Shown here in pieces: positions 8,568 to 17,421 of a stretch of DNA of 64,000 bases; the stretch's first letter is position 1; every line of letters begins with the position of its first letter. The stretch is from JBFIHF01 sp964411125. Lineage in GTDB: Bacteria; Myxococcota_A; Bradymonadia; Bradymonadales; Bradymonadaceae. The translations under genes were made by a program, and so were the position numbers. The notes beneath the pieces were generated by a model, which was not told the DNA's origin, made no database searches, and saw only the letters and a list, made by a program, of their open reading frames with translations. The DNA is taken from assembly GCA_964411125.1 (NCBI GenBank), contig CAYPJU010000013.1, forward strand, positions 31,654-95,653, given 5' to 3'.

Positions 8568-10133
8568 TCACTCCCACTCGATCGTCGCGGGCGGCTTGCT
8601 CGAAACGTCGTAGACGACCCGATTCACGCCGCTCACCTGATTGATGATGGCGTCGCTCACTCGCCCGAGGAACTCGATCGGAAGTGCCGCGCGGTCCGCC
8701 GTCATTCCGTCCTGGCTCGTCACGGCGCGCAGCGCGATCACCTGGTCGTAGGTGCGCTGGTCTCCCATCACCCCCACCGTCCGAACGGGCAACAGGACGG
8801 CGAACGCCTGCCACACCGCGTGGTAGAACCCGGAGTCGCGAAGCATTCGGATGAAGATGTGGTCGGCAGCCCGCACGATCCGCAACCGCTCCTCGGTCAC
8901 GTCGCCGAGGATCCGCACGGCGAGCCCCGGGCCCGGAAACGGGTGCCGATCCACCATGTCCGCCGGCAGGCCGAGCTCGCGACCGAGCTCGCGCACCTCG
9001 TCCTTGAAGAGCTCTCGCAGCGGCTCGACCAGTTCGAACTCGAGGTCTTCGGGGAGCCCCCCGACGTTGTGGTGGGACTTGATCGTGGCGGAGGGGCCGC
9101 GAACGCTCACGGACTCGATGACGTCGGGATAGAGCGTTCCCTGGGCCAGGAACTTCGCGTCGTCGACGTCCCGGGCGACCTCCTCGAAGACCCGAATAAA
9201 AACTTCACCAATCACTTTACGTTTCTCTTCGGGGTCTTCGACGCCACGTAGCCGGCTCAAGAATTGGTCCTGCGCGTCGACGACCCGCAGGTCGACGTTG
9301 AAGTGATCCTCGAAGATTTCACGAACGCGATCGACCTCCTCGTGGCGCATCAGCCCGTTGTCGACGCAGACACAGGTCACGCGGTCCCCTATGGCGCGCG
9401 CCAGCAGCGCGGCGACCACCGACGAGTCCACTCCACCGGAGAGTCCGCAGATCACTCGCCCGGCGTCGCCGACGTGGCGACGAACCTGCGCGATCGCCGT
9501 GTCGACGAACGACGCCATCGACCAGTCACCCTCGCAGCCGCACGTCCCCCGGACGAAATTCTCGAGGATTTCGGAACCGCGGTCGGTATGGGAAACCTCG
9601 GGGTGGAACTGCAGGCCGTAGATTCGGGCGGTCTCGTTCGCCATCGCCGCGACGACGTCGTTGTGGGTCGACGCGATCTGTTCGAAACCTGCCGGCAGCT
9701 CGACGACGTGGTCGCCGTGGCTCATCCAGACCGTCGTCTCCTCCTTCGCGTCGAATCGCGCGAAGGGCCCGACGGTCGCGTCGACGACGATCGTCGTGCG
9801 TCCGTACTCACGAAGTCCCGAAGCAGCGACTTTGCCGCCCAGCTCGTGAGTGAGGAGCTGCATTCCGTAGCAGATCCCCAGCACCGGCACGCCCAGCTCC
9901 AGCAGCCCCCCCGCGAGCCTGGGAGCTCCCTGCACACCGACGCTGCTCGGGCCGCCCGAGAGCACGATCCCGCGAGCGATCGCGTCCCCGCTGGCGACGA
10001 CGTCGCCGAGGCGCGGGTCGTTACAGGGCCAGACCTCACTGTAGACGCCCAGCTCGCGGATGCGCCGGGCGATGAGCAGCGTGTACTGGCTCCCGTAATC
10101 GAGGATCAGAATACCGCGCGACAGTTCAGACAT
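8568..10133 (-). CDS. guaA: GMP synthase (glutamine-hydrolysing)
   Basis: It converts XMP to GMP with ATP and glutamine, the last step of guanylate synthesis in the cytoplasm. The 521 residues match the usual length. The class I glutaminase domain has the nucleophile Cys in GICYGMQL (about residue 84) and the His/Glu pair in QFHPEVSHTDRG. The ATP pyrophosphatase P-loop is GLSGGVDSSVVAALL (about 231-245), and the dimerisation domain ends in the typical ...KPPATIEWE. The ATG at 10133 (MSELSRGILILDYG) has GAGGTG just upstream. It lies 17 bp downstream of guaB, in the classical guaBA order, and is probably transcribed with it. Confidence 0.97.
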   Translation of the reverse strand: MSELSRGILILDYGSQYTLLIARRIRELGVYSEVWPCNDPRLGDVVASGDAIARGIVLSGGPSSVGVQGAPRLAGGLLELGVPVLGICYGMQLLTHELGGKVAASGLREYGRTTIVVDATVGPFARFDAKEETTVWMSHGDHVVELPAGFEQIASTHNDVVAAMANETARIYGLQFHPEVSHTDRGSEILENFVRGTCGCEGDWSMASFVDTAIAQVRRHVGDAGRVICGLSGGVDSSVVAALLARAIGDRVTCVCVDNGLMRHEEVDRVREIFEDHFNVDLRVVDAQDQFLSRLRGVEDPEEKRKVIGEVFIRVFEEVARDVDDAKFLAQGTLYPDVIESVSVRGPSATIKSHHNVGGLPEDLEFELVEPLRELFKDEVRELGRELGLPADMVDRHPFPGPGLAVRILGDVTEERLRIVRAADHIFIRMLRDSGFYHAVWQAFAVLLPVRTVGVMGDQRTYDQVIALRAVTSQDGMTADRAALPIEFLGRVSDAIINQVSGVNRVVYDVSSKPPATIEWE

Positions 10134-10150
10134 GGGCACCTCGGACGGAC

Positions 10151-11611
10151 CTAGACCGTTTTGTAGTTGGGGGCTTCCTGCGTCACGATGACGTCGTGCA
10201 CGTGGCTCTCGCGGAGACCCGATGCCGTGATGCGTACGAACTCGGGCCGCGTTCGCAATGCGTCGATGTCGGGACACCCCAGGTACCCCATCCCGCTGCG
10301 AATCCCGCCGACCATCTGGAAGATGTTGGCGCTGAGCGACCCTCGGTACGGAACTCGCCCCTCGATGCCTTCGGGGACGAGCTTGTCCGAGCCTCCCCCT
10401 TCCTGGAAGTATCGGTCCGACGAGCCGTCGCGCATCGCCCCGATGCTCCCCATCCCGCGGTACAACTTGTAGGTCCGTCCCTGATACAGGACCTGCTGTC
10501 CAGGCGCTTCGTCCGTTCCGGCGAAGAGGCTGCCGATCATCACGGTGTTCGCCCCGGCAGCGAGCGCTTTGACGATATCGCCGGAGTACTTGATTCCGCC
10601 GTCGGCGATGATCGGAACTCCCGCCTTCTGCGCGGCCGCGGCGCAGTCGAGCACAGCGGTCAGTTGCGGCACCCCGACCCCCGCGACGACCCGGGTCGTA
10701 CAGATGCTCCCCGGCCCGATTCCCACCTTCACCGCGTTGGCGCCCGCCGCTACGAGAGCGTCGTAGGCCGCCGCGGTCGCGATGTTGCCAGCGACGATCT
10801 GCAGGTCTGGATACCGCTCGCGAATGCTCTTCACCGTCGCGATCACACCTGCGGAGTGCCCGTGTGCGGTGTCGATGACCAGCACATCGACGCCCGCCGC
10901 GACCAGAGCCTCGGCGCGTTCGTCACAGTCCTTGCCGACGCCGACCGCTGCCGCTACCAGCAGGCGCTCGTGAGCATCCTTCGCTGCGTTGGGATGTTGC
11001 TCCCGTTTCTCGATGTCCTTGATCGTCACGAGCCCGCGAAGCTTTCCGTCGCCGTCGACGACGATCAACTTCTCGATGCGGTTCTCGTGCATCAGGCGCT
11101 TGGCATCTTCGTGCGACGTCCCCTCGGGCGCGGTGATCAGGTCGGTCGTCATCAGGTTCGAGACCGCCTGCGACAGGTCTTCGGCGAACCGGATGTCTCG
11201 GTGCGTCAAAATACCGACCGGGCGGTCCCCCTCGACGACCGGGACCCCGCTGATATCGTGGTGCTTCATCAGCGCCACCGCGTCGGCGAGCGGCACGTTC
11301 GGGCCCACCGTGATGGGGTCGACGATGAGACCGCTCTCACTCTTCTTCACCTTCGAGACTTCGCTCGCCTGCGACTCGACCGACATGTTCTTGTGGATGA
11401 CCCCGATCCCCCCTTCCCTGGCCATCGTGATCGCCGTTCGGGCCTCCGTCACCGAGTCCATCGCCGCGCTCAGGAGCGGAATCTTCAGATTGAGATCGGT
11501 CGTCAGCCGCGTCGTCAGTTCGACGTCCGAGGGGAGAACTTCGCTCGCCGCGGGGACGAGCAGGACATCGTCGAAAGTGAGGGCTTCACGAATGGTGCGG
11601 GAGGTGCTCAT
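10151..11611 (-). CDS. guaB: Inosine-5'-monophosphate dehydrogenase
   Basis: It oxidises IMP to XMP with NAD+, the rate-limiting step to GMP. The 486-residue length is standard. The barrel opens with ALTFDDVLLVPA; two CBS domains interrupt it (about residues 95-205, seen as DISGVPVVEGDRPVGILTHRD and a second copy ending GLVTIKDIEK); the catalytic Cys loop is GIGPGSICTTRVVAG (about 298-312); the flap has MGSIGAMRDGSSDRY. GGAG lies 6 nt before the ATG. The gene has its own candidate promoter at 11665-11693 and leads directly to guaA. Confidence 0.97.
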   Translation of the reverse strand: MSTSRTIREALTFDDVLLVPAASEVLPSDVELTTRLTTDLNLKIPLLSAAMDSVTEARTAITMAREGGIGVIHKNMSVESQASEVSKVKKSESGLIVDPITVGPNVPLADAVALMKHHDISGVPVVEGDRPVGILTHRDIRFAEDLSQAVSNLMTTDLITAPEGTSHEDAKRLMHENRIEKLIVVDGDGKLRGLVTIKDIEKREQHPNAAKDAHERLLVAAAVGVGKDCDERAEALVAAGVDVLVIDTAHGHSAGVIATVKSIRERYPDLQIVAGNIATAAAYDALVAAGANAVKVGIGPGSICTTRVVAGVGVPQLTAVLDCAAAAQKAGVPIIADGGIKYSGDIVKALAAGANTVMIGSLFAGTDEAPGQQVLYQGRTYKLYRGMGSIGAMRDGSSDRYFQEGGGSDKLVPEGIEGRVPYRGSLSANIFQMVGGIRSGMGYLGCPDIDALRTRPEFVRITASGLRESHVHDVIVTQEAPNYKTV

Positions 11612-11664
11612 CGGGCGCTCCGTCGGAATCCGGGCACCAGAAATCGATGCCCGAGAATGGGCGG

Positions 11665-11693
11665 AGCATAGTCACGACGTCGGTGTGTCGCAA
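11665..11693 (-). promoter_or_regulatory. Candidate sigma-70-type promoter of guaBA
   Basis: On the minus strand, TTGCGA (11688-11693) and TATGCT (11665-11670) are spaced by 17 bp. Initiation would fall near 11658, giving a leader of about 47 nt before guaB. This is one of the better consensus matches in the window. Confidence 0.55.
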
Positions 11694-11712
11694 CGACCGA
11701 GGCGGGCGGGGT

Positions 11713-12363
11713 TCAGCGTATCGGCTCCATGACGATCTCGGTCGTCATGTCGGCACCCCGCGAAGTCTTCAGGTCCGCCACCCCCCGGTATTTCGCCGTC
11801 GAGCCTGAGTAGCCGGTCACCTCGACCGTCCAGACACCCGCCGGGAGATCGCTCAACGTGCCCACCCCGTCGTTGCACTCGTAGAACTCGCGAAGCACCT
11901 CGAAGTCGAACTCGTCGAACGCGGCGAGGCTGATCTGGTCGACGTCGTTCGAGCCACAGACGCGACCGTTGGAGAAGAGCCATTCCACGTGGACGTCGGC
12001 AGGACGCGCTGTCAGACGGACGGTCCCGACGTCTTCGGTGCGGTCGCTCTCGATCGTCAGCGTTCGCTCCGACGACTCGAAGATCGGGGTCCCCGCCGGA
12101 TCGATCCCCACGAGCTGAAATTCGTAGGTGCCCGGCTGTAGCGTTCGGAGCGCGCCCGCGCGGTCCTGGCACTCGAATCGCTCGATCCGGCCTTCGGGCC
12201 CCATCAGATGTGCTTCGACCATTCGAACCCCCGACTCGGTGCAGCCGCGGGGACTGATTTCCCAGGACATCTCGAGGCTTCCGACACCGAGTGGAGCCGC
12301 GTCGTTGCAAGCCGAGGCCAGGAGAAAGAGCGAAAGGGCGGCGGGAAAAATGCGTCGAGCCAT
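11713..12363 (-). CDS. Lipoprotein of unknown function
   Basis: The 216-residue product has a lipoprotein signal peptide with lipobox LLASAC (about residues 14-19), so it should be lipid-anchored in the envelope. The mature part is predicted to be mostly beta structure, with two similar Ig-like or carboxypeptidase-regulatory-like units ending LQPGTYEFQLVGIDPAGT and LPAGVWTVEVTGYSGST, each preceded by a Cys-containing stretch. Five further cysteines in the mature region could form disulfides. GGAGG lies 5 nt before the ATG. It converges on nothing and is followed by guaB in the same direction, but guaB has its own promoter. The function is unknown. Confidence 0.75.
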   Translation of the reverse strand: MARRIFPAALSLFLLASACNDAAPLGVGSLEMSWEISPRGCTESGVRMVEAHLMGPEGRIERFECQDRAGALRTLQPGTYEFQLVGIDPAGTPIFESSERTLTIESDRTEDVGTVRLTARPADVHVEWLFSNGRVCGSNDVDQISLAAFDEFDFEVLREFYECNDGVGTLSDLPAGVWTVEVTGYSGSTAKYRGVADLKTSRGADMTTEIVMEPIR

Positions 12364-12393
12364 CGGGACCTCCGTGGTGTGATGGGCCCCGTC

Positions 12394-12421
12394 ACCGTAC
12401 GAGGAGGGGGACGGTGGTCAA
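12394..12421 (-). promoter_or_regulatory. Candidate promoter of the lipoprotein gene at 12363
   Basis: On the minus strand, TTGACC (12416-12421), 16 bp, TACGGT (12394-12399). Initiation near 12387 gives a leader of about 24 nt that includes the GGAGG site. Confidence 0.4.
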
Positions 12422-12485
12422 GATTTTCGCGGGGGGAGGGAGCCGCACGCCCCCCATACGCCCCGTCGCGGCGACCGCGCAGAGC

Positions 12486-12515
12486 TTTACCCGCTCTTCG
12501 CGCGTGTGGTACTTT
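12486..12515 (+). promoter_or_regulatory. Candidate promoter of the large TPR gene
   Basis: TTTACC (12486-12491), 18 bp, TACTTT (12510-12515). If used, transcription starts near 12522, which excludes the upstream in-frame GTG at 12506 and supports the ATG at 12563. Confidence 0.35.
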
Positions 12516-12562
12516 CTCAGCCCGCGGAAACGCTCGTTTCAAGCCTCGAAATTCGGCACGAG

Positions 12563-15500
12563 ATGCCACCCACAGACCCGCATTCCGAAATAGCGCAACT
12601 GATCGCGCGGCTGCCTCAGACGGCCGACGTCCTCTCGTTGCGCGCCGCGGCCATGGCCGAGTCGGGCGACCCCAAGGCGGCGGAGACGGTCCTGCGGACC
12701 GCGCTCGGCCGCCATCAGTCGCCCTCGCTCAGCACGACCCTGGCGCGGGTGCTCATCCTGCAAGGGCGCCACAAGGAGGCGATGAGCGAGATGGTCTCGG
12801 TGCTGCGACGCCAGCCGGACAACCCCACGGCGTTGACCGTTCTCGCGCAATGCTTGCTCGAGTGCGGGGAGCACGATCGCGGCCGCAAGATGATCGCGAA
12901 GGCGCGCGACGCAGGCGCACCGGCCGCGGAGGTGAACCAGCTCGAACGCCGGTACGCCGAGCTGACGGGAACGGCTCCGCCCCCGCCGACCACGGTGGAC
13001 ACGTCTGCCGATCCACGCGAGCGCCGCCAGACCCTGATGGGCCGGCCCAACGTCGGCCCCTCGGGCGCCCCGGGATACACCCCGGTCTCGACCCCCTCCC
13101 CGCCCACCGAACCTGCTCCGCCGCCGACTCCTCGGAGAGCCCCTCCCCCGCCGCTACAGTCGGGGACGTTCGCCGGGCTCGACACGTATGAGATCGACGA
13201 CGACGAGGACGCCTACGAGTCGCATCTCAACAGCTCGGAGCGCGTCCGACTCACCGACGACGGTCCTCTCGAACCGGTCGTCGATCCGACCGTGGACGAA
13301 GTCTCCGGGCCCACGCGTCGGGACGTCCACCACAAGCTGGTCGAGGCGGCCCTCGCCGGCGCTTCGGCGACCGACCGCACCAGCATCGCCCCCGCCGACG
13401 CGAGCCCGCTCGCCGATCCCGACGACATGACCGGACACATGCGATTGCCGGCGGGGTCGCTCGAATCCGATGTCGGGCTTCCGGCCATCGCCGAAACGTC
13501 GTGGGACTCGCTCCCTTCGGTCGAAAATCATCCCGAATACTCCCCTCGCCAGGGGCACCAGCCTCCGGCCGACCTCGACGACCTGCCCTCGTGGAACGAC
13601 GAGGTCCCCCCGTCTCGGACCCCCTACATCGAGGAAGACGCCACTCACCCCGACGTCTCGAGTTCACGGGACGAGGTGATGCGCGACCTTCCCACGCGCG
13701 ACTCCGGCCTTCGCGCGCAGAACTTCCCCAACCTGGACCCGTCGGTCCTCTTCGACGACGAGCCCGCTGACGACCATCGCCCCGGAGCCGGCGCCCCCGC
13801 CTCGTTCCAACAGCCGAACCGCCCGACGCACGACAGCCCCCCGGTCACTTTCGGTCAGCAGCAGCAGTACCAGCCCTCGCAGCAGCACCAGAGTCCTCAC
13901 CCGTCACCGCGTCCCGACAGTGGAAGCTTTGGATCGCAGCGCCCCGCTGACGGCGATGGCAGCCGTTCGCCCCACGGCAGTGGAAGCTTCGGTGGCCCGC
14001 AGCGACCGACCGGGAGCGGCAGCTTCGGTTCTCCTCAGACCCGCCCGCAGGCCTCGGGACTCGACGCACCGTCGCAGGGGATTCCGCCGGGGTTCGGCCG
14101 AAACCCGGTCCCTCCGACCGATCGATTCGGCGGGCAGGACGCGCCTGCTCCCCGCCGCGAAGTCACGGCGCTGGCCGCCCATCCGAAGCCGCCGCCCGGC
14201 ACGAGCAACAAGAAGTGGCTCCTCGCCGGTGTGGGGGGGCTCCTCACGCTCCTGCTCGCCGCCGGCGGCGTGTCCTACTACGCCGCATCGTCGGTCGAAG
14301 CGGAGGTCCGAGCCGAGCTCGCCAACGTCGACGAAGCGCTCGTCCCCGACACATACCCCGGGTTCGTCACGGCCGAGGAAGGGCTCCAGGACGCGTTGGC
14401 GGTGAAGAGCTTCCTGGGCGATGGGTTCGACGATTTCGCGATGTCGAGCCTCCCGGTGGAATCCGCCGCGTTGCGCCGCGAGGCGAGCGCACGGTTGGCT
14501 CTCGTCGCCGCCCTCCTCGAGTACCGTTTCGAGAGCACGGGCAAGCACGACGCTGCCGCCCGGATCGCCGCGGCTCAGGAGAACGCGCCAGACCATCCCT
14601 CGACCTTCGCGGCGCGCGCGTACGCTATGATCACCGCCGAAAAACCTCACGAGGCGGTCGAACTTCTGAGGGGAGCTTCGCAGGGCGTTCGCGAATCGCG
14701 TGAGGTTCGGGTCGCCCACGCCTGGGCCCTCCTCGACCTCCAGCGCGCCGATGCGGCGGCGCAGGTCATCGCCCCGTTGCGCAAGGCGGAACCGAACAAC
14801 TTCGAGCTCTACACCATCGCGTCGGTCGACGCGGCGCGCGGCGACGAGACTGCCTCCAAGACGTTCGCGGAGGTCTTCGCGCGCAGCGAGAACCACGTCG
14901 ACTCGCGGATTGGCCGCAGCTACACGTTGCACGGCGACGCGGAGAGCAGAAAGAAGGCGCAGAACGTCCTCGACACGGTCCTCGTCAAACTGAAGCAAGA
15001 ATCGTCACGCTACCAGACCGCCAGGGCCACGAGCGCGTACGGCTCGCTCTACCTCGCCTCGGGCGACGAAGATCGCGCCGAAGACCGTTTCCGCGATTCG
15101 ATTCGAAAGATGCCGGGCCGCAGCGAACTCTACATGCCCCTCCTGCAACTCTACGCAGCCGAAGGTCGGGTCGAAGAGATCTCGGAGACGATCGAGAAGG
15201 CGCGCTCGGAGAACGCGTACGCCCCTAGAATGGCCCTCTTCGAGGCTCGCACGAAGATTTACCAGTCGGCTCCACAGAAGACCGTGGAGATCATCGAAAA
15301 GATCGGTTTCCGTGACGCCCAGACGGACCATCTTCACGCCCTCGCACTCATCGATCTCGGCGCCGACAAGAAGGCGGTCGAGCTCCTCGATGAGACGAAA
15401 TCCGAGCCGAACCAGGCGCTCTTTCACCTCGCGCGCTCCGCAGAGCCCGACGCGCTGGAAGACGCGCGGCATCAGGCCGACCGCCTCAAGACCACGACGG

Positions 15501-16612
15501 CCGACGACGCGACGATTCACTGGGCGGCAGGCACGATTGCCCTCGCCGCGACGGACCGGACCGCCGACGACGAGAAGCGGGAGAGCCTTCTGAAGGTCGC
15601 CCGCTCCGATTTCGAACGAGCCATCGAGCTTCGGCCGAGGTGGACGAGGGGCCACATCGGGATGTGCAAGCTGGACGCGCGCACCCGCGACATGAAAGAC
15701 GCGCGCAAGGCCTGCAATCAAGCCCGAAAGCTCACACCGAACTATGTGCCGGCCCTGGTCGCGTCCGCACGGCTGGAAGTCCTCGCCGGTGATTACGACA
15801 AAGCGCAGGAGTTCGCCGACGCTGCGAAGAAGATCCGCCCCAACGATTCGACCGTCGGACTCTTGCTCGCTCGAATCGCGGTCGAGCGTCGCGACGTCGC
15901 GACCGCCGAGGAGGAGATCAATCGGTGGATCTCGAAGCCGGTCGACAAGTTCGAGCTCCACTTGCTCGAGGGCCGCGTCGAGTTCGCGCGCAAGGAATAC
16001 ACCCGCGCCGCCGGTTACCTCAAAGAGGCCTACGAGATGCGGCCCAACGATGGCGAGGCGGCCGTCTACTATGCCCATACGCTGACGCGTCTGGAGCAAC
16101 ACGGACCCGCCTCGGACATCCTCCTCGCCAACCTCAGCGAACCGACCTGGGGGGGCTACGCGTGGGCTGTGCTCGGGGAGGCGCGGCGGGCGCAACGCAA
16201 GCTGCGGGATGCCCGCGAGAACTTCAGCAAGGCACGCAGAATCTTCAAGAAGACCGAGGTCCCCTCGAAGTACTGGTCGTACCTCTACGCCGAATGGGCG
16301 CTCGCCGAGCGCGCTCGCTACCGAAAGTGGCGCCACCCGCGCGTACTCGCAAAACTGAAGGAGGGACGCGAGAAGGGAGACCGCCTCGACCCCGAGATCA
16401 ATTTGATGTGGAGTCGATACCACCTCGAGAAGCGCCGCCCGGACGAAGACGACGCGATCGGCTACCTCGAGCGCGTCATCGAAACCGCGCCGTACCATTG
16501 CGAGGCCTTCGAGGCGTTGATGAGCCTCTACGAGAAGAAGGACCGCGACGAGGCCGTGAAAGAACTGGAAGCGAAGCGAACCGACAATTGCTCCAAGAAA
16601 GAGTCTCCGTGA
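12563..16612 (+). CDS. Large membrane-anchored tetratricopeptide-repeat protein
   Basis: The 1349-residue product has four parts: N-terminal TPR helices (about residues 10-140); a disordered region (about 145-545) rich in Pro, Asp, Ser and Gln; one transmembrane segment (about 552-575, KWLLAGVGGLLTLLLAAGG); and a long C-terminal array of TPR/Sel1-like repeats (about 600-1345). There is no signal peptide, so the N-terminal half is probably cytoplasmic and the large TPR array periplasmic. The disordered region has a Gln-rich patch and three GSFG-type repeats. Such proteins usually act as scaffolds. An in-frame GTG at 12506 is an alternative start. The stop overlaps the methyltransferase start by four bases. 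Confidence 0.82.
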   Translation: MPPTDPHSEIAQLIARLPQTADVLSLRAAAMAESGDPKAAETVLRTALGRHQSPSLSTTLARVLILQGRHKEAMSEMVSVLRRQPDNPTALTVLAQCLLECGEHDRGRKMIAKARDAGAPAAEVNQLERRYAELTGTAPPPPTTVDTSADPRERRQTLMGRPNVGPSGAPGYTPVSTPSPPTEPAPPPTPRRAPPPPLQSGTFAGLDTYEIDDDEDAYESHLNSSERVRLTDDGPLEPVVDPTVDEVSGPTRRDVHHKLVEAALAGASATDRTSIAPADASPLADPDDMTGHMRLPAGSLESDVGLPAIAETSWDSLPSVENHPEYSPRQGHQPPADLDDLPSWNDEVPPSRTPYIEEDATHPDVSSSRDEVMRDLPTRDSGLRAQNFPNLDPSVLFDDEPADDHRPGAGAPASFQQPNRPTHDSPPVTFGQQQQYQPSQQHQSPHPSPRPDSGSFGSQRPADGDGSRSPHGSGSFGGPQRPTGSGSFGSPQTRPQASGLDAPSQGIPPGFGRNPVPPTDRFGGQDAPAPRREVTALAAHPKPPPGTSNKKWLLAGVGGLLTLLLAAGGVSYYAASSVEAEVRAELANVDEALVPDTYPGFVTAEEGLQDALAVKSFLGDGFDDFAMSSLPVESAALRREASARLALVAALLEYRFESTGKHDAAARIAAAQENAPDHPSTFAARAYAMITAEKPHEAVELLRGASQGVRESREVRVAHAWALLDLQRADAAAQVIAPLRKAEPNNFELYTIASVDAARGDETASKTFAEVFARSENHVDSRIGRSYTLHGDAESRKKAQNVLDTVLVKLKQESSRYQTARATSAYGSLYLASGDEDRAEDRFRDSIRKMPGRSELYMPLLQLYAAEGRVEEISETIEKARSENAYAPRMALFEARTKIYQSAPQKTVEIIEKIGFRDAQTDHLHALALIDLGADKKAVELLDETKSEPNQALFHLARSAEPDALEDARHQADRLKTTTADDATIHWAAGTIALAATDRTADDEKRESLLKVARSDFERAIELRPRWTRGHIGMCKLDARTRDMKDARKACNQARKLTPNYVPALVASARLEVLAGDYDKAQEFADAAKKIRPNDSTVGLLLARIAVERRDVATAEEEINRWISKPVDKFELHLLEGRVEFARKEYTRAAGYLKEAYEMRPNDGEAAVYYAHTLTRLEQHGPASDILLANLSEPTWGGYAWAVLGEARRAQRKLRDARENFSKARRIFKKTEVPSKYWSYLYAEWALAERARYRKWRHPRVLAKLKEGREKGDRLDPEINLMWSRYHLEKRRPDEDDAIGYLERVIETAPYHCEAFEALMSLYEKKDRDEAVKELEAKRTDNCSKKESP

Positions 16613-17421
16613 AGAAGGAGCTGCTGGAACGCCTGCGCTGCACCAAATGCGGCGGCGAGGATCTCGTCATCGGCGCGGGGCGCCGTCCGTGGCTCGTGTG
16701 TTCGAGCTGCGACGCGAACTTCCCCGTCGTCGACGGAATCCCCGACCTCATCCCGCCCGACCAGGAAGCGCGGCCCGGCGAATACCGCGCCGAGACCCTC
16801 AACGAGCTCGTGGCGGGCGTCTACGACATCACCGCCCCCGCCCTCGCCATCGCGGTCTGGCGCTGCAGTCCGCTCCGCTGGATCGACGCCGAGAACCGTG
16901 CGATCGGAAGGGCCAACCCCGACGGTGTCTATCTTCGCGCCCCGATGGGGACCGGTTCGATCCTCGATCGGGTCCTGGGGCGGCATCACGATGGCGTGAC
17001 GATCATCGGCGTCGACACGTCCTGGAAGATGTTGCGACGCGCCAGAAAGCGGTTCGGCGACCGCGTCCATCTGGTGCGGGGCCACACGACGCACCTCCCG
17101 ATCCGCACCGGTGCCGTCGACAGCATCGCGAGCTTCAACGGACTGCATGCTTCCGTCGACCGCACCGAGGCCCTCGAGGAGTTTCAGCGGGTCGGACGTC
17201 CGGGAGCCCACCTGTCGGGTACGGTCCTCGTGCGGGGACAAGAGTACCTCGCCGACGCCCTGCTCGACCGCTACGAGCGCTGGGGCATCATGCCGATGCT
17301 GAGGACCAGCGAGTTCCTGGTGAAGGAGATGCGCGCATCGGGGCTCGACGACGTCCACTTCGAGACGCGCGGGGCGGTACTGTTTTACTCGGCCGCAGCA
17401 GGGTCTCCTACTCGACCTTAG
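16609..17421 (+). CDS. Zinc-ribbon class I SAM-dependent methyltransferase
   Basis: The 270-residue product starts with a Trm112-like zinc ribbon: CTKC (about residues 11-14) and CSSC (about 32-35), followed by FPVVDGIPDLIPP, a common N-terminal module of small-molecule methyltransferases. The SAM-binding Rossmann region follows (about 90-200), with IIGVDTSWKMLRRARKRF as the motif after strand 2 and LPIRTGAVDSIASFNGLHA as the motif IV region. The glycine-rich motif I is unusual (APMGTGSILDRVLG). The GTG at 16609 forms a GTGA overlap with the TPR gene, indicating coupling. The last 14 bases overlap the convergent gene on the other strand. The substrate is unknown. Confidence 0.8.
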   Translation: MKKELLERLRCTKCGGEDLVIGAGRRPWLVCSSCDANFPVVDGIPDLIPPDQEARPGEYRAETLNELVAGVYDITAPALAIAVWRCSPLRWIDAENRAIGRANPDGVYLRAPMGTGSILDRVLGRHHDGVTIIGVDTSWKMLRRARKRFGDRVHLVRGHTTHLPIRTGAVDSIASFNGLHASVDRTEALEEFQRVGRPGAHLSGTVLVRGQEYLADALLDRYERWGIMPMLRTSEFLVKEMRASGLDDVHFETRGAVLFYSAAAGSPTRP

